Below, piece by piece: positions 54,243-61,229 of a stretch of DNA of 64,000 nt (its first letter is position 1; every line of letters starts with the position of its first letter). The notes under the pieces were generated by a model. That model was not told the origin of the DNA. It saw nothing but the letters and a program-made list of their open reading frames with translations, and ran no database searches. This DNA is from an uncultured Croceitalea sp. (GTDB lineage: Bacteria > Bacteroidota > Bacteroidia > Flavobacteriales > Flavobacteriaceae), in assembly GCA_947503285.1 (NCBI GenBank), contig CANNDD010000009.1:88767-152766 (forward strand), written 5' to 3'. Both the position numbers and the translations under genes were made by a program.

Positions 54243-55373
54243 ATGAAGATTAGCATAACCCTCGACCAAAGAAAATCTGGGCTAACGTCCGATGGCTTCC
54301 CAATAATAGTGCATGCGACCCAAAACTACGAACAAAAGACCATAAGAATAGGTTACCGCGCCAAGAAAACGGAATGGTCATCGCGTTTGGCGCTGCCAAA
54401 GAGCAACCATCCCCAATACTATGAACTGCTCGATACCTTAGAACTTATAAAAAAAAACATCAGCAAAATATTGATAAGGTCCATTCAAGAACCTATACCC
54501 CTTTCTGGGTTAAATCACCAGCTTTTCAAAAAGGATTATACCGTGTTCTATGAGGCTGCAATGGCCTATTTGGGCGAGGGCGACCGAAGTACCAAATGGT
54601 CGGCCGTACAAAGCTTTGAAAAGGCCAACCCGAACGTGGCCATAGGCAGTATTGATAGGGTGATGGTAGAAAGCTATATAGCAAGTTTATTGAACAATGG
54701 TTCTAAACCTTCGGGGGTCGATAGTTACGTTAGGTCTCTCAGGGCGTTATGGAACGTGATTTGCGATAGGCCTAACCCATTTGCCAAACACAGTATTGAG
54801 ATACCGGATAAGGTGAACAGAATGCCCGTGATGGCCGACCTGGCCATTTTAGAGGGTGCTGAATTAAGTTACAAGGGTACGGTCGGGGGGTCTGGGCGGT
54901 ACCGCGACTATTGGCTGCTCATGTTCTATCTTGGTGGTATTGACCCTGAGGTGCTCGCAAAACTGCGCTATGACCGTAATGTTAGCAATGGCCGTCTTGT
55001 GTTCAACCGTGACAAAGGGCGCTCAAAGGTGGCCTGTAACTGTATTATACCGCAACAGGCGTGGCGTATTCTTAAAAGATACGAATGCGGGCCTTATCTA
55101 GTGCCGATTTTCAGGGCGAAAAACTATGAGAACTTTAGGGCCAATTTCGCCAGACGGTTCAAAGAAGTATGTGTGTCGCTGAACCTTAGTGAGCAATTAC
55201 GGCCAAAGGGCGCTCGATTTTTTTTCATACATAGGGCACAACAACTCTTGATAGACGAACGTATTACCGCCCAGATAGTGGGGCACCGCCGCAAAACGGT
55301 GACCAGCCTTTATGCCAATGATTTTGCCCTAGCCGTGCAAGACGAGGCGCATCTGAAGATTATTACGGAATGA
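54243..55373 (+). CDS. int: Phage-type tyrosine recombinase (integrase)
   Basis: This 376-aa site-specific recombinase has an N-terminal arm-binding-like domain (KISITLDQRKSGLTSDGFPI), a SAM-like core-binding domain (FYEAAMAYLGEGDRST, then YVRSLRALWN), and a catalytic domain with HxxR in FFIHRAQQLL, GH in QIVGHRRK, and the nucleophile Tyr in TSLYAND. The usual first Arg in the GxR segment is not obvious (FYLGGIDPEVLAKL), as in several Bacteroidota integrases that I recall. It marks the left end of a prophage-like element inserted at tRNA-Arg. Confidence 0.88.
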   Translation: MKISITLDQRKSGLTSDGFPIIVHATQNYEQKTIRIGYRAKKTEWSSRLALPKSNHPQYYELLDTLELIKKNISKILIRSIQEPIPLSGLNHQLFKKDYTVFYEAAMAYLGEGDRSTKWSAVQSFEKANPNVAIGSIDRVMVESYIASLLNNGSKPSGVDSYVRSLRALWNVICDRPNPFAKHSIEIPDKVNRMPVMADLAILEGAELSYKGTVGGSGRYRDYWLLMFYLGGIDPEVLAKLRYDRNVSNGRLVFNRDKGRSKVACNCIIPQQAWRILKRYECGPYLVPIFRAKNYENFRANFARRFKEVCVSLNLSEQLRPKGARFFFIHRAQQLLIDERITAQIVGHRRKTVTSLYANDFALAVQDEAHLKIITE

Positions 55374-55919
55374 TTACCAGTCGTCAGAAGTTTCAGTGTA
55401 TTGCATTTCCTTTGTAAATGCCTCGTCAAACGACATTAAATAATCTCTATTGAACCAGGTGCGCTTAAAATCTTTTTGATTGGCTTTTAGGGTTTTCTCC
55501 TCAAAGTCCAATTGTACTGTTGAGCCAGCACTAAATGCACCAACGCTAACCCCTATGTCCATTGGTTGAAACTTTATATTGCTTATTGTGACACGGTATC
55601 TATTTTCTTTAAAATCAATCTTAATGAAACCGGTCGCAGGATTATAAAGTGGACCACCTTTGATAGGTTTGACCTTAATTGGGTTCGAATACCCGTTCAA
55701 TGCCCCATTTTCAAGAACAAGGTTCCGAGTAAATTCCCTGGCTTTAAAATGTTCAGTCATCCTTTCCGTTAGTTCTTCCTTTGACCCGTTAAGTTCAAAA
55801 ACCTTTACCCACCTAACCTTGGCGTCTTCTGATTTTATGAAGCTTTCAGGCATCACTTTCTTTTGTGAATGGCTGACTGACATGCACATAAAAACAAAGA
55901 GAACAATTAATTTATCCAT
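55374..55919 (-). CDS. Secreted DUF4468-like protein, phage cargo
   Basis: The start was placed at ATG 55919 (MDKLIVLFVFMCMSVSHSQ), giving a signal peptide and a 181-aa precursor; the longer frame runs into non-coding DNA. The mature part (KVFELNGSKEELTERMTEHF, then FIKIDFKENRYRVTISNIKF) resembles the DUF4468 TBP-like fold of Bacteroidota. It is convergent with the integrase, ends one base after it, and is likely a lysogenic-conversion (moron) gene. Function unknown. Confidence 0.6.
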   Translation of the reverse strand: MDKLIVLFVFMCMSVSHSQKKVMPESFIKSEDAKVRWVKVFELNGSKEELTERMTEHFKAREFTRNLVLENGALNGYSNPIKVKPIKGGPLYNPATGFIKIDFKENRYRVTISNIKFQPMDIGVSVGAFSAGSTVQLDFEEKTLKANQKDFKRTWFNRDYLMSFDEAFTKEMQYTETSDDW

Positions 55920-56136
55920 ATTTTTTTTGCAAAATAACAATTTTTTTAGAACTCCTTGTTGCAGAAAAACCATAAATATTTGGGGTTTTTCTGTAATGTG
56001 TAATTTATTAAAACCTATTATATTGCGATTCTGCTTGTGGGTAACTTTTGAATAAGTACGAGCCCCCGCCGCGAGCATAATGAATTTATTGAAAGAATTT
56101 TAAGGTATAGTAGTATTAACCTTAAATTCTTTCAAA

Positions 56137-56280
56137 ATGAAAAAGTTTTTTATCGCGGTAATCCTTTTGGTAGCATTCAGTGTAACCGCACAAAGTTGTA
56201 CAGATGACACAGCACAAGAAGAAGTTGAAGTTTATTCCCCAGACAAGGACACGTGCCCTCCGGGTGGCTGTCCTAAGTAG
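56137..56280 (+). CDS. Small lipoprotein-like peptide
   Basis: This 47-aa ORF has a hydrophobic signal FFIAVILLVAFSVTAQSC with a lipobox-like QSC at residues 19-21, then an acidic stretch and a Cys-containing end CPPGGCPK. The ATG follows a plausible A-rich leader. Its last 77 nt overlap, in another frame, the putative start region of the next gene; if that gene uses the GTG at 56264 the overlap shrinks to 17 nt. Confidence 0.6.
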   Translation: MKKFFIAVILLVAFSVTAQSCTDDTAQEEVEVYSPDKDTCPPGGCPK

Positions 56281-56851
56281 TGTTTTGGTGTTTTTTGGGG
56301 TATTTGCAAAGTTTTCATATATCCTGGTCTTAAAAGACGCGGAGAGGTATGCTATAGCTGAAATGTTCAATTATAGGTACCTCTCTCAATTTTTATGGTC
56401 ACTTGGCAACGAGGTGTTTGCTGTTTCGGTCGGCCTTATCCTGTTTATGGGGTCTAAGTTCATGCCTTCGAATGCCCCAATAAAAAAAGTTTTTGGGGCT
56501 ACTTCTAAGTTTATTATTGCGATAGGTTTTTATTTTATGGGATGGATTTTCTTTGACCCATTCTACTCGGGTGCCATGGAAATAGCTATGGCGATAATAT
56601 TCTCTATTTTCTGCACCGTGCTTTTTGTCACTTTTATGATGGTATTGACAAAGGAGATAACCAATGTCCGAGAGCTTAAAAATTCGTTTTTGGGTTTTAT
56701 GGATGAGATTAGAAATGTAGATTATCGAAAGTTGCTGAAGACCGCAATGAAGAAAGACCTCTATGATGAAGTCTACCAAGAAGAACTAAAGAATACCACC
56801 AAAACCTTTCAAAAAAGAGTGTATGAGAAAGCTAAAGAACTTGTGGACTAG
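56204..56851 (+). CDS. Integral membrane protein of unknown function
   Basis: This protein of up to 215 aa has about four membrane segments (VAVLSSVLVFFGVFAKF; LWSLGNEVFAVSVGLILFMG; FIIAIGFYFMGWIFF; AMAIIFSIFCTVLFVTFMM) and a charged cytoplasmic tail of about 65 residues. The start is uncertain: ATG 56204 overlaps the small lipoprotein by 77 nt in another frame, and GTG 56264 (residue 21) would avoid most of that. I do not recognise a family. Confidence 0.6.
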   Translation: MTQHKKKLKFIPQTRTRALRVAVLSSVLVFFGVFAKFSYILVLKDAERYAIAEMFNYRYLSQFLWSLGNEVFAVSVGLILFMGSKFMPSNAPIKKVFGATSKFIIAIGFYFMGWIFFDPFYSGAMEIAMAIIFSIFCTVLFVTFMMVLTKEITNVRELKNSFLGFMDEIRNVDYRKLLKTAMKKDLYDEVYQEELKNTTKTFQKRVYEKAKELVD

Positions 56852-57068
56852 TGTCAAGACCTTTTTCAGCCATAAAGATGATAACGATGATGACCGGTTA
56901 ACGGCTTTCGAGGGTGACCTTTATGAAGATTTGAGGGAAGAAATTGCCGAAGAAATCGAGAAGGACAAAATGGACGTCGCGCGCCATAACCAAATTATGG
57001 ATAAAATTAGGTTGGGCTTGGAGCTTACAAATGCCGAACAGCGCGATACCGGCTTTATTCAATACTGA
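56823..57068 (+). CDS. Small acidic protein of unknown function
   Basis: This 81-aa charged protein (HKDDNDDDRLTAFEGDLYED, then LREEIAEEIEKDKMDVARHN) is probably helical and coiled-coil-like. It overlaps the preceding gene by 29 nt. The two probably form a unit. Function unknown. Confidence 0.55.
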   Translation: MRKLKNLWTSVKTFFSHKDDNDDDRLTAFEGDLYEDLREEIAEEIEKDKMDVARHNQIMDKIRLGLELTNAEQRDTGFIQY

Positions 57069-57069
57069 C

Positions 57070-57306
57070 CTATTTTTTCAAAAACTTTTCTAAATCTTCG
57101 AATTTTAAGTTCGGGGTCTCAAGATTTGTTTTTATATGAAAGGGTGGAATTTCTTTATCGGCCTCGCGTATCGTTATTCGTCTTTTTAGACCTGGCCGTT
57201 TCCAGTGGAAATGGCTGCCACCCGACTTTTTGGGTAATCGATAACAATGACATGACTCTAAGAACTTAATGAACAGTCTTGTTTTTATGGGCCGGTAATT
57301 ACCCAT
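57070..57306 (-). CDS. hicA: HicA-family mRNA interferase toxin
   Basis: This 78-aa protein has a dsRBD-like fold with the catalytic His in GGSHFHWKRPG, followed by ITIREADKEIPPFHIKTNL as in HicA. It lies directly downstream of the HicB-like gene (TAATG overlap), the opposite order from the commonest hicA-hicB arrangement. It cleaves mRNA when free of its antitoxin; in a prophage it may stabilise the element or resist other phages. Confidence 0.8.
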   Translation of the reverse strand: MGNYRPIKTRLFIKFLESCHCYRLPKKSGGSHFHWKRPGLKRRITIREADKEIPPFHIKTNLETPNLKFEDLEKFLKK

Positions 57307-57695
57307 TAGGCCATATGTAGCGTGCTGCGTTCAAGTGTGCCCTTTTCAAAGTCTTGTAGTTTTCCATCTTCATCGACATATGCCCTTGAAAAGTTCTTTC
57401 TTTTAAATCGCTCTTGTTTAAAGCCCAATGATAGAAGGAATTTTTCGCGTTCCATATTGTTCATGGCCAACAGGTCTTCACAAAAAACCTTCATTTCTTC
57501 TTTCATAAAATCGACGGCTTCTTCTTTTGTGCTACCATAACCTGATATTTTAAGGGCTGGGCAATAGGTGAGATAATAATCACCCTGTTTACCTTTAAAA
57601 ACGGAAACGGAGAAATTTACGGTACCATCTTTAAAGCGAATGGTATCTTTCTCATCAGCTTTCGCTGGGCCTATGGTTATCTTGATTTTAGTCAT
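57306..57695 (-). CDS. hicB: HicB-like antitoxin
   Basis: The start was put at ATG 57695 (MTKIKITIGPAKADEK). The 129-aa product has a partial RNase-H-like HicB fold with YYLTYCPALKISGYGSTKEE, the signature region of HicB, then a helical C-terminus. It should neutralise the HicA encoded just after it and repress the operon; no separate DNA-binding domain is evident in the C-terminus. Confidence 0.72.
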   Translation of the reverse strand: MTKIKITIGPAKADEKDTIRFKDGTVNFSVSVFKGKQGDYYLTYCPALKISGYGSTKEEAVDFMKEEMKVFCEDLLAMNNMEREKFLLSLGFKQERFKRKNFSRAYVDEDGKLQDFEKGTLERSTLHMA

Positions 57696-57806
57696 GTGAT
57701 TAAAAAGTCGTGTAAATATAGTAAACCTTACGGTATTCCGCACGGTGATGTTGATGCCATCTGCTTAAGAAGATTAAAAAGAACGCTTTAGGGCGAAACA
57801 TTATTG

Positions 57807-58274
57807 TCAATGCTTACTGGTGCTGCCTTTTTGTTCCTCTATCATCTTTCGCAATGATTCTTTTGCCTTTTCCTTATCCAACCTATTGTAAATGAACTCA
57901 GAGTATAGGGCAAATAGGTCATCGTCCATCAAAATTTCATGGTTGCGCTTTAAGAACTTGATTAAGCTATAGAAGTCGTGTTTTCGATATATAAGGTCGT
58001 TATCGAGAGTGATGCTAATGGATTTTTCTTTTTTATAACTACCAGGTTTTTCGTTGACCATGTTTTGCACATTATCGTGCGCATTTAGTTCTAGTAATTT
58101 AACCATTATGTCACCGCTTGGGGTAGACTGACCAGATTCATAGGTTTGAATGGCCCTCATACTTACGCCAATAGCCTTACCAAACTCTGTTTGGTTTAAA
58201 CCTAATCTTCTTCTAAGTGATTTTATATCAACTGGTTGCAATGCAATATAGTTTTCAATGTGAAAAAAATACAC
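57807..58274 (-). CDS. Phage repressor-like XRE HTH protein
   Basis: This protein of up to 155 aa has an HTH domain at LRRRLGLNQTEFGKAIGVS and MRAIQTYESGQSTPSG, with a C-terminal helical part. The start is uncertain: the GTG at 58274 lies inside the palindromic operator 58271-58286, and a TTG at 58241 (before QPVDIKSLRRR) gives a more natural XRE N-terminus. It faces away from the early genes and lies next to two palindromes over the early promoter, the layout of a lysogeny switch. Confidence 0.8.
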   Translation of the reverse strand: MYFFHIENYIALQPVDIKSLRRRLGLNQTEFGKAIGVSMRAIQTYESGQSTPSGDIMVKLLELNAHDNVQNMVNEKPGSYKKEKSISITLDNDLIYRKHDFYSLIKFLKRNHEILMDDDLFALYSEFIYNRLDKEKAKESLRKMIEEQKGSTSKH

Positions 58275-58286
58275 AATATTTTGTGT
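58271..58286. promoter_or_regulatory. Operator palindrome O1
   Basis: ACACAATATTTTGTGT is an inverted repeat (ACACAA/TTGTGT, 4-bp spacer). It overlaps the TTG of the early promoter and the 5' end of the repressor gene. Confidence 0.75.
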
Positions 58287-58313
58287 AAAAACACATTATC
58301 ATGTGTATATTTG
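58281..58313 (+). promoter_or_regulatory. Early promoter of the phage
   Basis: TTG (58281-58283), 22-bp spacer, TATATTTG (58306-58313). O1 covers the TTG and O2 touches the TATATTTG, so repressor bound to both would block it. Confidence 0.65.
58291..58306. promoter_or_regulatory. Operator palindrome O2
   Basis: ACACATTATCATGTGT is an inverted repeat (ACACAT/ATGTGT, 4-bp spacer), exactly 20 bp downstream of O1 and of the same architecture. The 20-bp step places both on nearly the same face of the helix. Confidence 0.75.
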
Positions 58314-58379
58314 ATGTGTCACAACAATCTTACATAATGCTTGTAAGGCGATTACAAACATGCTGTGACACGGCAAGAT

Positions 58380-58637
58380 ATGAAAAAACAAGTAATCATA
58401 AGTAGTAAAAACCCTGAAATAATGGTAGCGGCAAATGCCCTGCGATTACGGAATTCCATACTTGATATGGGCTTTAAAACACGCTCTGTCGTGGTCGATT
58501 TGATAGTGGAACATTACCCTAAATACGCAACGAGTAAAGGCATTAACCGCTTACAGAACTGGTGGAACGGTCGGGTAAATGACAAGACCATCAACAATGA
58601 TATTGAAATGGTAATCAACAAATTGAAGCATGAATAA
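58380..58637 (+). CDS. Early phage protein of unknown function
   Basis: The start was taken as ATG 58380 (MKKQVIISSKNPEI); a GTG 15 nt upstream is possible. The 85-aa product is basic and helical (VAANALRLRNSILDMGFKTR, then LQNWWNGRVNDKTINNDIEM). It is the first gene under the early promoter, where a Cro-like or antirepressor protein is expected; no HTH motif is clear to me. Confidence 0.55.
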   Translation: MKKQVIISSKNPEIMVAANALRLRNSILDMGFKTRSVVVDLIVEHYPKYATSKGINRLQNWWNGRVNDKTINNDIEMVINKLKHE

Positions 58638-58800
58638 TTACAATCGTATTGCGGCCATTGTGCTGTTCTTGTACAGTGCCTACCTAAAGTATGTGGGCGA
58701 TCTGTGCTACTCGATAGTCATTTTTGTGGTGGCCCTTTTAGTTTGGCTTTTGGCTTATGGCAATGGGGGAAGGCCCGGTAATACGTCAAACAATGTTTAG
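58630..58800 (+). CDS. Small membrane protein
   Basis: This 56-aa ORF starts at ATG 58630, overlapping the preceding stop by 8 nt. It has two hydrophobic stretches (IAAIVLFLYSAYL, then SIVIFVVALLVWLLAYG) and a short polar C-terminus. It is in an early phage operon. Function unknown. Confidence 0.5.
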   Translation: MNNYNRIAAIVLFLYSAYLKYVGDLCYSIVIFVVALLVWLLAYGNGGRPGNTSNNV

Positions 58801-59047
58801 GGTAGGGCAAATAGTGTATTGCACCAAAAGCAATTGGAGCAATGACAAGGGTATTTCATTCTTTGACCCGCCCAAAGAGGGGCAAATGATGATTGTTGAC
58901 GGCACTATTTTGCATAAAGGTGAACAGCTGTTGCAGTTCAGGGGCCAGCCCAAACAGGTGTACTACCCCGCAAGGCATTTTAAGCCACAGCACTGCCTGT
59001 TCGCAGATAGGGTACTGGCCTCATTAACGGTAATGAAAATTAATTGA
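58793..59047 (+). CDS. Small phage protein of unknown function
   Basis: The start was set at ATG 58793 (MFRVGQIVYCTKSN), overlapping the previous stop by 8 nt; an ATG 36 nt upstream is in frame but lies within the previous gene. The 84-aa product is SH3/KOW-like in feel (FRVGQIVYC, GQMMIVDGTIL, PKQVYYPARHF), with no assigned family. Confidence 0.5.
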   Translation: MFRVGQIVYCTKSNWSNDKGISFFDPPKEGQMMIVDGTILHKGEQLLQFRGQPKQVYYPARHFKPQHCLFADRVLASLTVMKIN

Positions 59048-59051
59048 TATA

Positions 59052-59261
59052 GTGACCAACGCGCTCCACATATTGCAAAAAGCCGATATATGGGTGCCCA
59101 CCCAAAAGGCGGCGCTCATTGTGGGGCGTGATGCGCGTTGGTTGCAAATGAACAAAATGCGCTTCAGGTTCAGGCGGCCAAAGGTGCGCAACCTTGAGTT
59201 TGAACTGAGCAGTGTGCTCATGGTTCTTGATGAGCTTGATGGCAAGAAGGGCAAGGTTTAG
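59052..59261 (+). CDS. Small HTH-like phage protein (possible excisionase)
   Basis: This 69-aa basic protein starts at GTG 59052. The ALHILQKADIWVPTQKAALI segment followed by VGRDARWLQMNKMRFRFRRP suggests a winged-helix or MerR-type DNA-binding domain, as in excisionases (the HTH_17 family). That is an impression. It lies 4 nt after the preceding gene. Confidence 0.5.
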   Translation: MTNALHILQKADIWVPTQKAALIVGRDARWLQMNKMRFRFRRPKVRNLEFELSSVLMVLDELDGKKGKV

Positions 59262-59278
59262 TTGTTTTTTTTAATGGT

Positions 59279-59312
59279 GGGCGGCCATTGTAGCGATGGC
59301 CGCTCTTTAAAG
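59279..59312 (+). terminator. Terminator-like hairpin
   Basis: GGCGGCCAT and ATGGCCGCT pair around a loop of about seven bases and are followed by CTTTAAA. It would end the first early transcript. Confidence 0.5.
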
Positions 59313-59319
59313 ATTTGAT

Positions 59320-59430
59320 ATGGATGTACTGATAGATGTAACGGTGACCCTGGCGGCAGCTTTCGCACTGGCCAGTTTGTTTGTGGTGGTCTCAATGGCC
59401 GTATTTGAAAAATATGGTAAAAATGGGTGA
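59320..59430 (+). CDS. Very small membrane peptide (possible)
   Basis: This 36-aa ORF (start MDVLIDVTVTLAAAFALASL) has one membrane segment and ends with FEKYGKNG. Its 3' end overlaps the next start by 8 nt, the same spacing as the neighbouring pairs in this operon, which supports it. Confidence 0.4.
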   Translation: MDVLIDVTVTLAAAFALASLFVVVSMAVFEKYGKNG

Positions 59431-59593
59431 CCAAAACTGTAGGGTGGGCAAGGCAAGGAACAAATCGGGTCGTGATTTCATTGTAATAAGAACCGATGAA
59501 ATAAAAGATTGCTCAAAAGGGCTTTGTAAACCCCGAGGTATTTTGGGCCACCCTAGTGAGCAATGTATGATTTGTAACAAAACAAGTGATTAG
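59423..59593 (+). CDS. Small Cys-containing phage protein
   Basis: The start was set at ATG 59423 (MGDQNCRVGKARNKSGRDF). The 56-aa product has five Cys: one near the N-terminus, then CSKGLC and CMIC (CxxC), possibly a zinc site. Function unknown. It ends 2 nt before the next gene. Confidence 0.45.
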   Translation: MGDQNCRVGKARNKSGRDFIVIRTDEIKDCSKGLCKPRGILGHPSEQCMICNKTSD

Positions 59594-59595
59594 AT

Positions 59596-60027
59596 ATGGA
59601 AAAAAAGATTTTACAAGATGTTGGGCCTATAGAACGTAAGCAATTGCTTCGCGATTCTGCCCATGCTACTGAAGAGTTCACTTACCCTCGTGGTCTTGAT
59701 TCTCAAGAGCTGACCCATCTAAAAGATGAATATCACAAGAATGCCATAAAAATGGCAAAGCTCGAAGAGCAGCGCAAAGAGTTTATGGAAAATTGGAAGG
59801 CAGACGTGAAGCCCTTGAAATTAGAAATGGGTGACCAAATGACCATGATGCGCTCAAAGGTCGAAGAAATGACAGAAGATGTTTATCTAATGCCAGAACG
59901 TGAAGAGGGTATGATGGGCTACTACAACGTTGCCGGTGAGCTTGTTTATTCAAGGCCGCTGATGCCTGAAGAAAACCAGTTCAGCATTGTGGATGCGACC
60001 TTACCAAAAAATGGAACTATAAATTGA
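59596..60027 (+). CDS. Phage protein of unknown function, coiled coil
   Basis: This 143-aa protein has a charged helical middle (DEYHKNAIKMAKLEEQRKEF, then MENWKADVKPLKLEMGDQMT) and a C-terminal segment with GMMGYYNVAGELVYSRPL. It may work with the next gene, from which 6 nt separate it; recombination or replication accessory roles are common at this position. Confidence 0.55.
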   Translation: MEKKILQDVGPIERKQLLRDSAHATEEFTYPRGLDSQELTHLKDEYHKNAIKMAKLEEQRKEFMENWKADVKPLKLEMGDQMTMMRSKVEEMTEDVYLMPEREEGMMGYYNVAGELVYSRPLMPEENQFSIVDATLPKNGTIN

Positions 60028-60033
60028 TATAAA

Positions 60034-60792
60034 ATGAGCGAAATCAAAAACGAATTTAAGATTGAGAGCAAAGACGGTGAAATCATTGTAAGAACAGGTG
60101 AGGCCCCTGAGAACTTTAAGGTGCGCCAAAGCATCACCGTTTCGGGTCAGATAGACTTACCCTTTCAACATCTTTCGAAACACACATATACCGAAAGGGA
60201 TTATTGCGAGTTGAAGAATTTGGATAGTGAAAACGATGATGTAATAAAGATTTCATATTTAACTATTGACCGAGACCAAATGGTCATCGTTTTTCGTGAA
60301 CATGCCGGGTTGGAATATGAGAGCAATTATACGGGAAAGTTATTGATTAACCCTGACTTTAAAAAGTTTGGCATCAATGATTATGTGACCTACACACCTT
60401 TAAAACTTGCCGAGACCATTAAAATGAACCGTAGCTTTTTTGAGAACAAGACCGAGGCCATGAAACTGGTCAGCGAATTAATGGGTTTTGAAGCGAAGGT
60501 CAACAAAGAAGTTGAAGCGAAAGCCGATGAAAGGGCGAACCGTAGGGTATTGCTCGCCCAGACCGTGAGTACAAATATACCGGAAGCGTTCAAAATGAAG
60601 TTACCAATTTTTAAAGGAGCAGAGGCAATCGAATTTGAAGTTGAAATCGGTATTGACCCTATAGACCTTTCATGTAGGTTGATTTCGCCAGAAGTGAACG
60701 ACATCATCAATGAGACTAAAAATGAGGTCATCGATGAGCAGAAAGAATTGATAAAGGGCTTACATCCTGATTTAAGAATATTTGAAATTTGA
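60034..60792 (+). CDS. Phage protein of unknown function (possibly DUF2303-like)
   Basis: This 252-aa protein: a beta-rich N-terminus (IIVRTGEAPENFKVRQSITV), then VIKISYLTIDRDQMVIVF, NRSFFENKTEAMKLVSELMG and a C-terminal conserved LPIFKGAEAIEFEVEIGID. The general layout is of a phage DUF2303-type protein, but I cannot confirm it. It ends overlapping the next small gene by 11 nt. Confidence 0.5.
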   Translation: MSEIKNEFKIESKDGEIIVRTGEAPENFKVRQSITVSGQIDLPFQHLSKHTYTERDYCELKNLDSENDDVIKISYLTIDRDQMVIVFREHAGLEYESNYTGKLLINPDFKKFGINDYVTYTPLKLAETIKMNRSFFENKTEAMKLVSELMGFEAKVNKEVEAKADERANRRVLLAQTVSTNIPEAFKMKLPIFKGAEAIEFEVEIGIDPIDLSCRLISPEVNDIINETKNEVIDEQKELIKGLHPDLRIFEI

Positions 60793-60964
60793 TAAATATG
60801 CAATAGCACCCTCATTTCAAGATGACGGATGCTATTTTCTTTTCTGCCCAAATGGAAATGAAAAGAAGTTCAGTGTCAACACGGCAAACGAGATTGTCGA
60901 AGAAAGTGCACATACGATATGGCCTGATGAAAGGGACTTTATCAAGAAAAAATTGCGGTTATGA
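60782..60964 (+). CDS. Small phage protein
   Basis: This 60-aa ORF starts at TTG 60782, with its stop overlapping the next ATG by 4 nt (ATGA). FDKYAIAPSFQDDGCYFLF and EESAHTIWPDERDFI are visible. Function unknown. The TTG start is inferred from the tight packing. Confidence 0.4.
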   Translation: MKFDKYAIAPSFQDDGCYFLFCPNGNEKKFSVNTANEIVEESAHTIWPDERDFIKKKLRL

Positions 60965-61104
60965 TAGATATTTTACCGATGGCCTCTGAATGGTGGAAAG
61001 GTTTGAATATTGGTGAAAGGGATGCTATGATGAAAAAGCATGATGAGCAAATCGACACCGAAAAGAGCATACGTCGAATGTATTCTAAAGAATTCATGAT
61101 ATGA
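60961..61104 (+). CDS. Small phage protein
   Basis: This 47-aa ORF (MIDILPMASEWWKGLNIGER) has a charged C-terminal helix. Both ends overlap neighbours by 4 nt (ATGA), a sign of a real coupled gene. Confidence 0.5.
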   Translation: MIDILPMASEWWKGLNIGERDAMMKKHDEQIDTEKSIRRMYSKEFMI

Positions 61105-61229
61105 TAAACGAATTGATTGACAAAAACCTACACCCGGTACTTGGGTGGTATTATCTACCTAGAAAAGAACAGCATATGCAATTGGTTTACAAAAACAGGA
61201 AATTGAATAAAACAAAATCGAATGAATAG
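61101..61229 (+). CDS. Small basic phage protein
   Basis: This 42-aa ORF (MINELIDKNLHPVLGWYYLP) starts inside the previous stop (ATGA) and ends overlapping the replication initiator start by 8 nt. Function unknown. Confidence 0.45.
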   Translation: MINELIDKNLHPVLGWYYLPRKEQHMQLVYKNRKLNKTKSNE

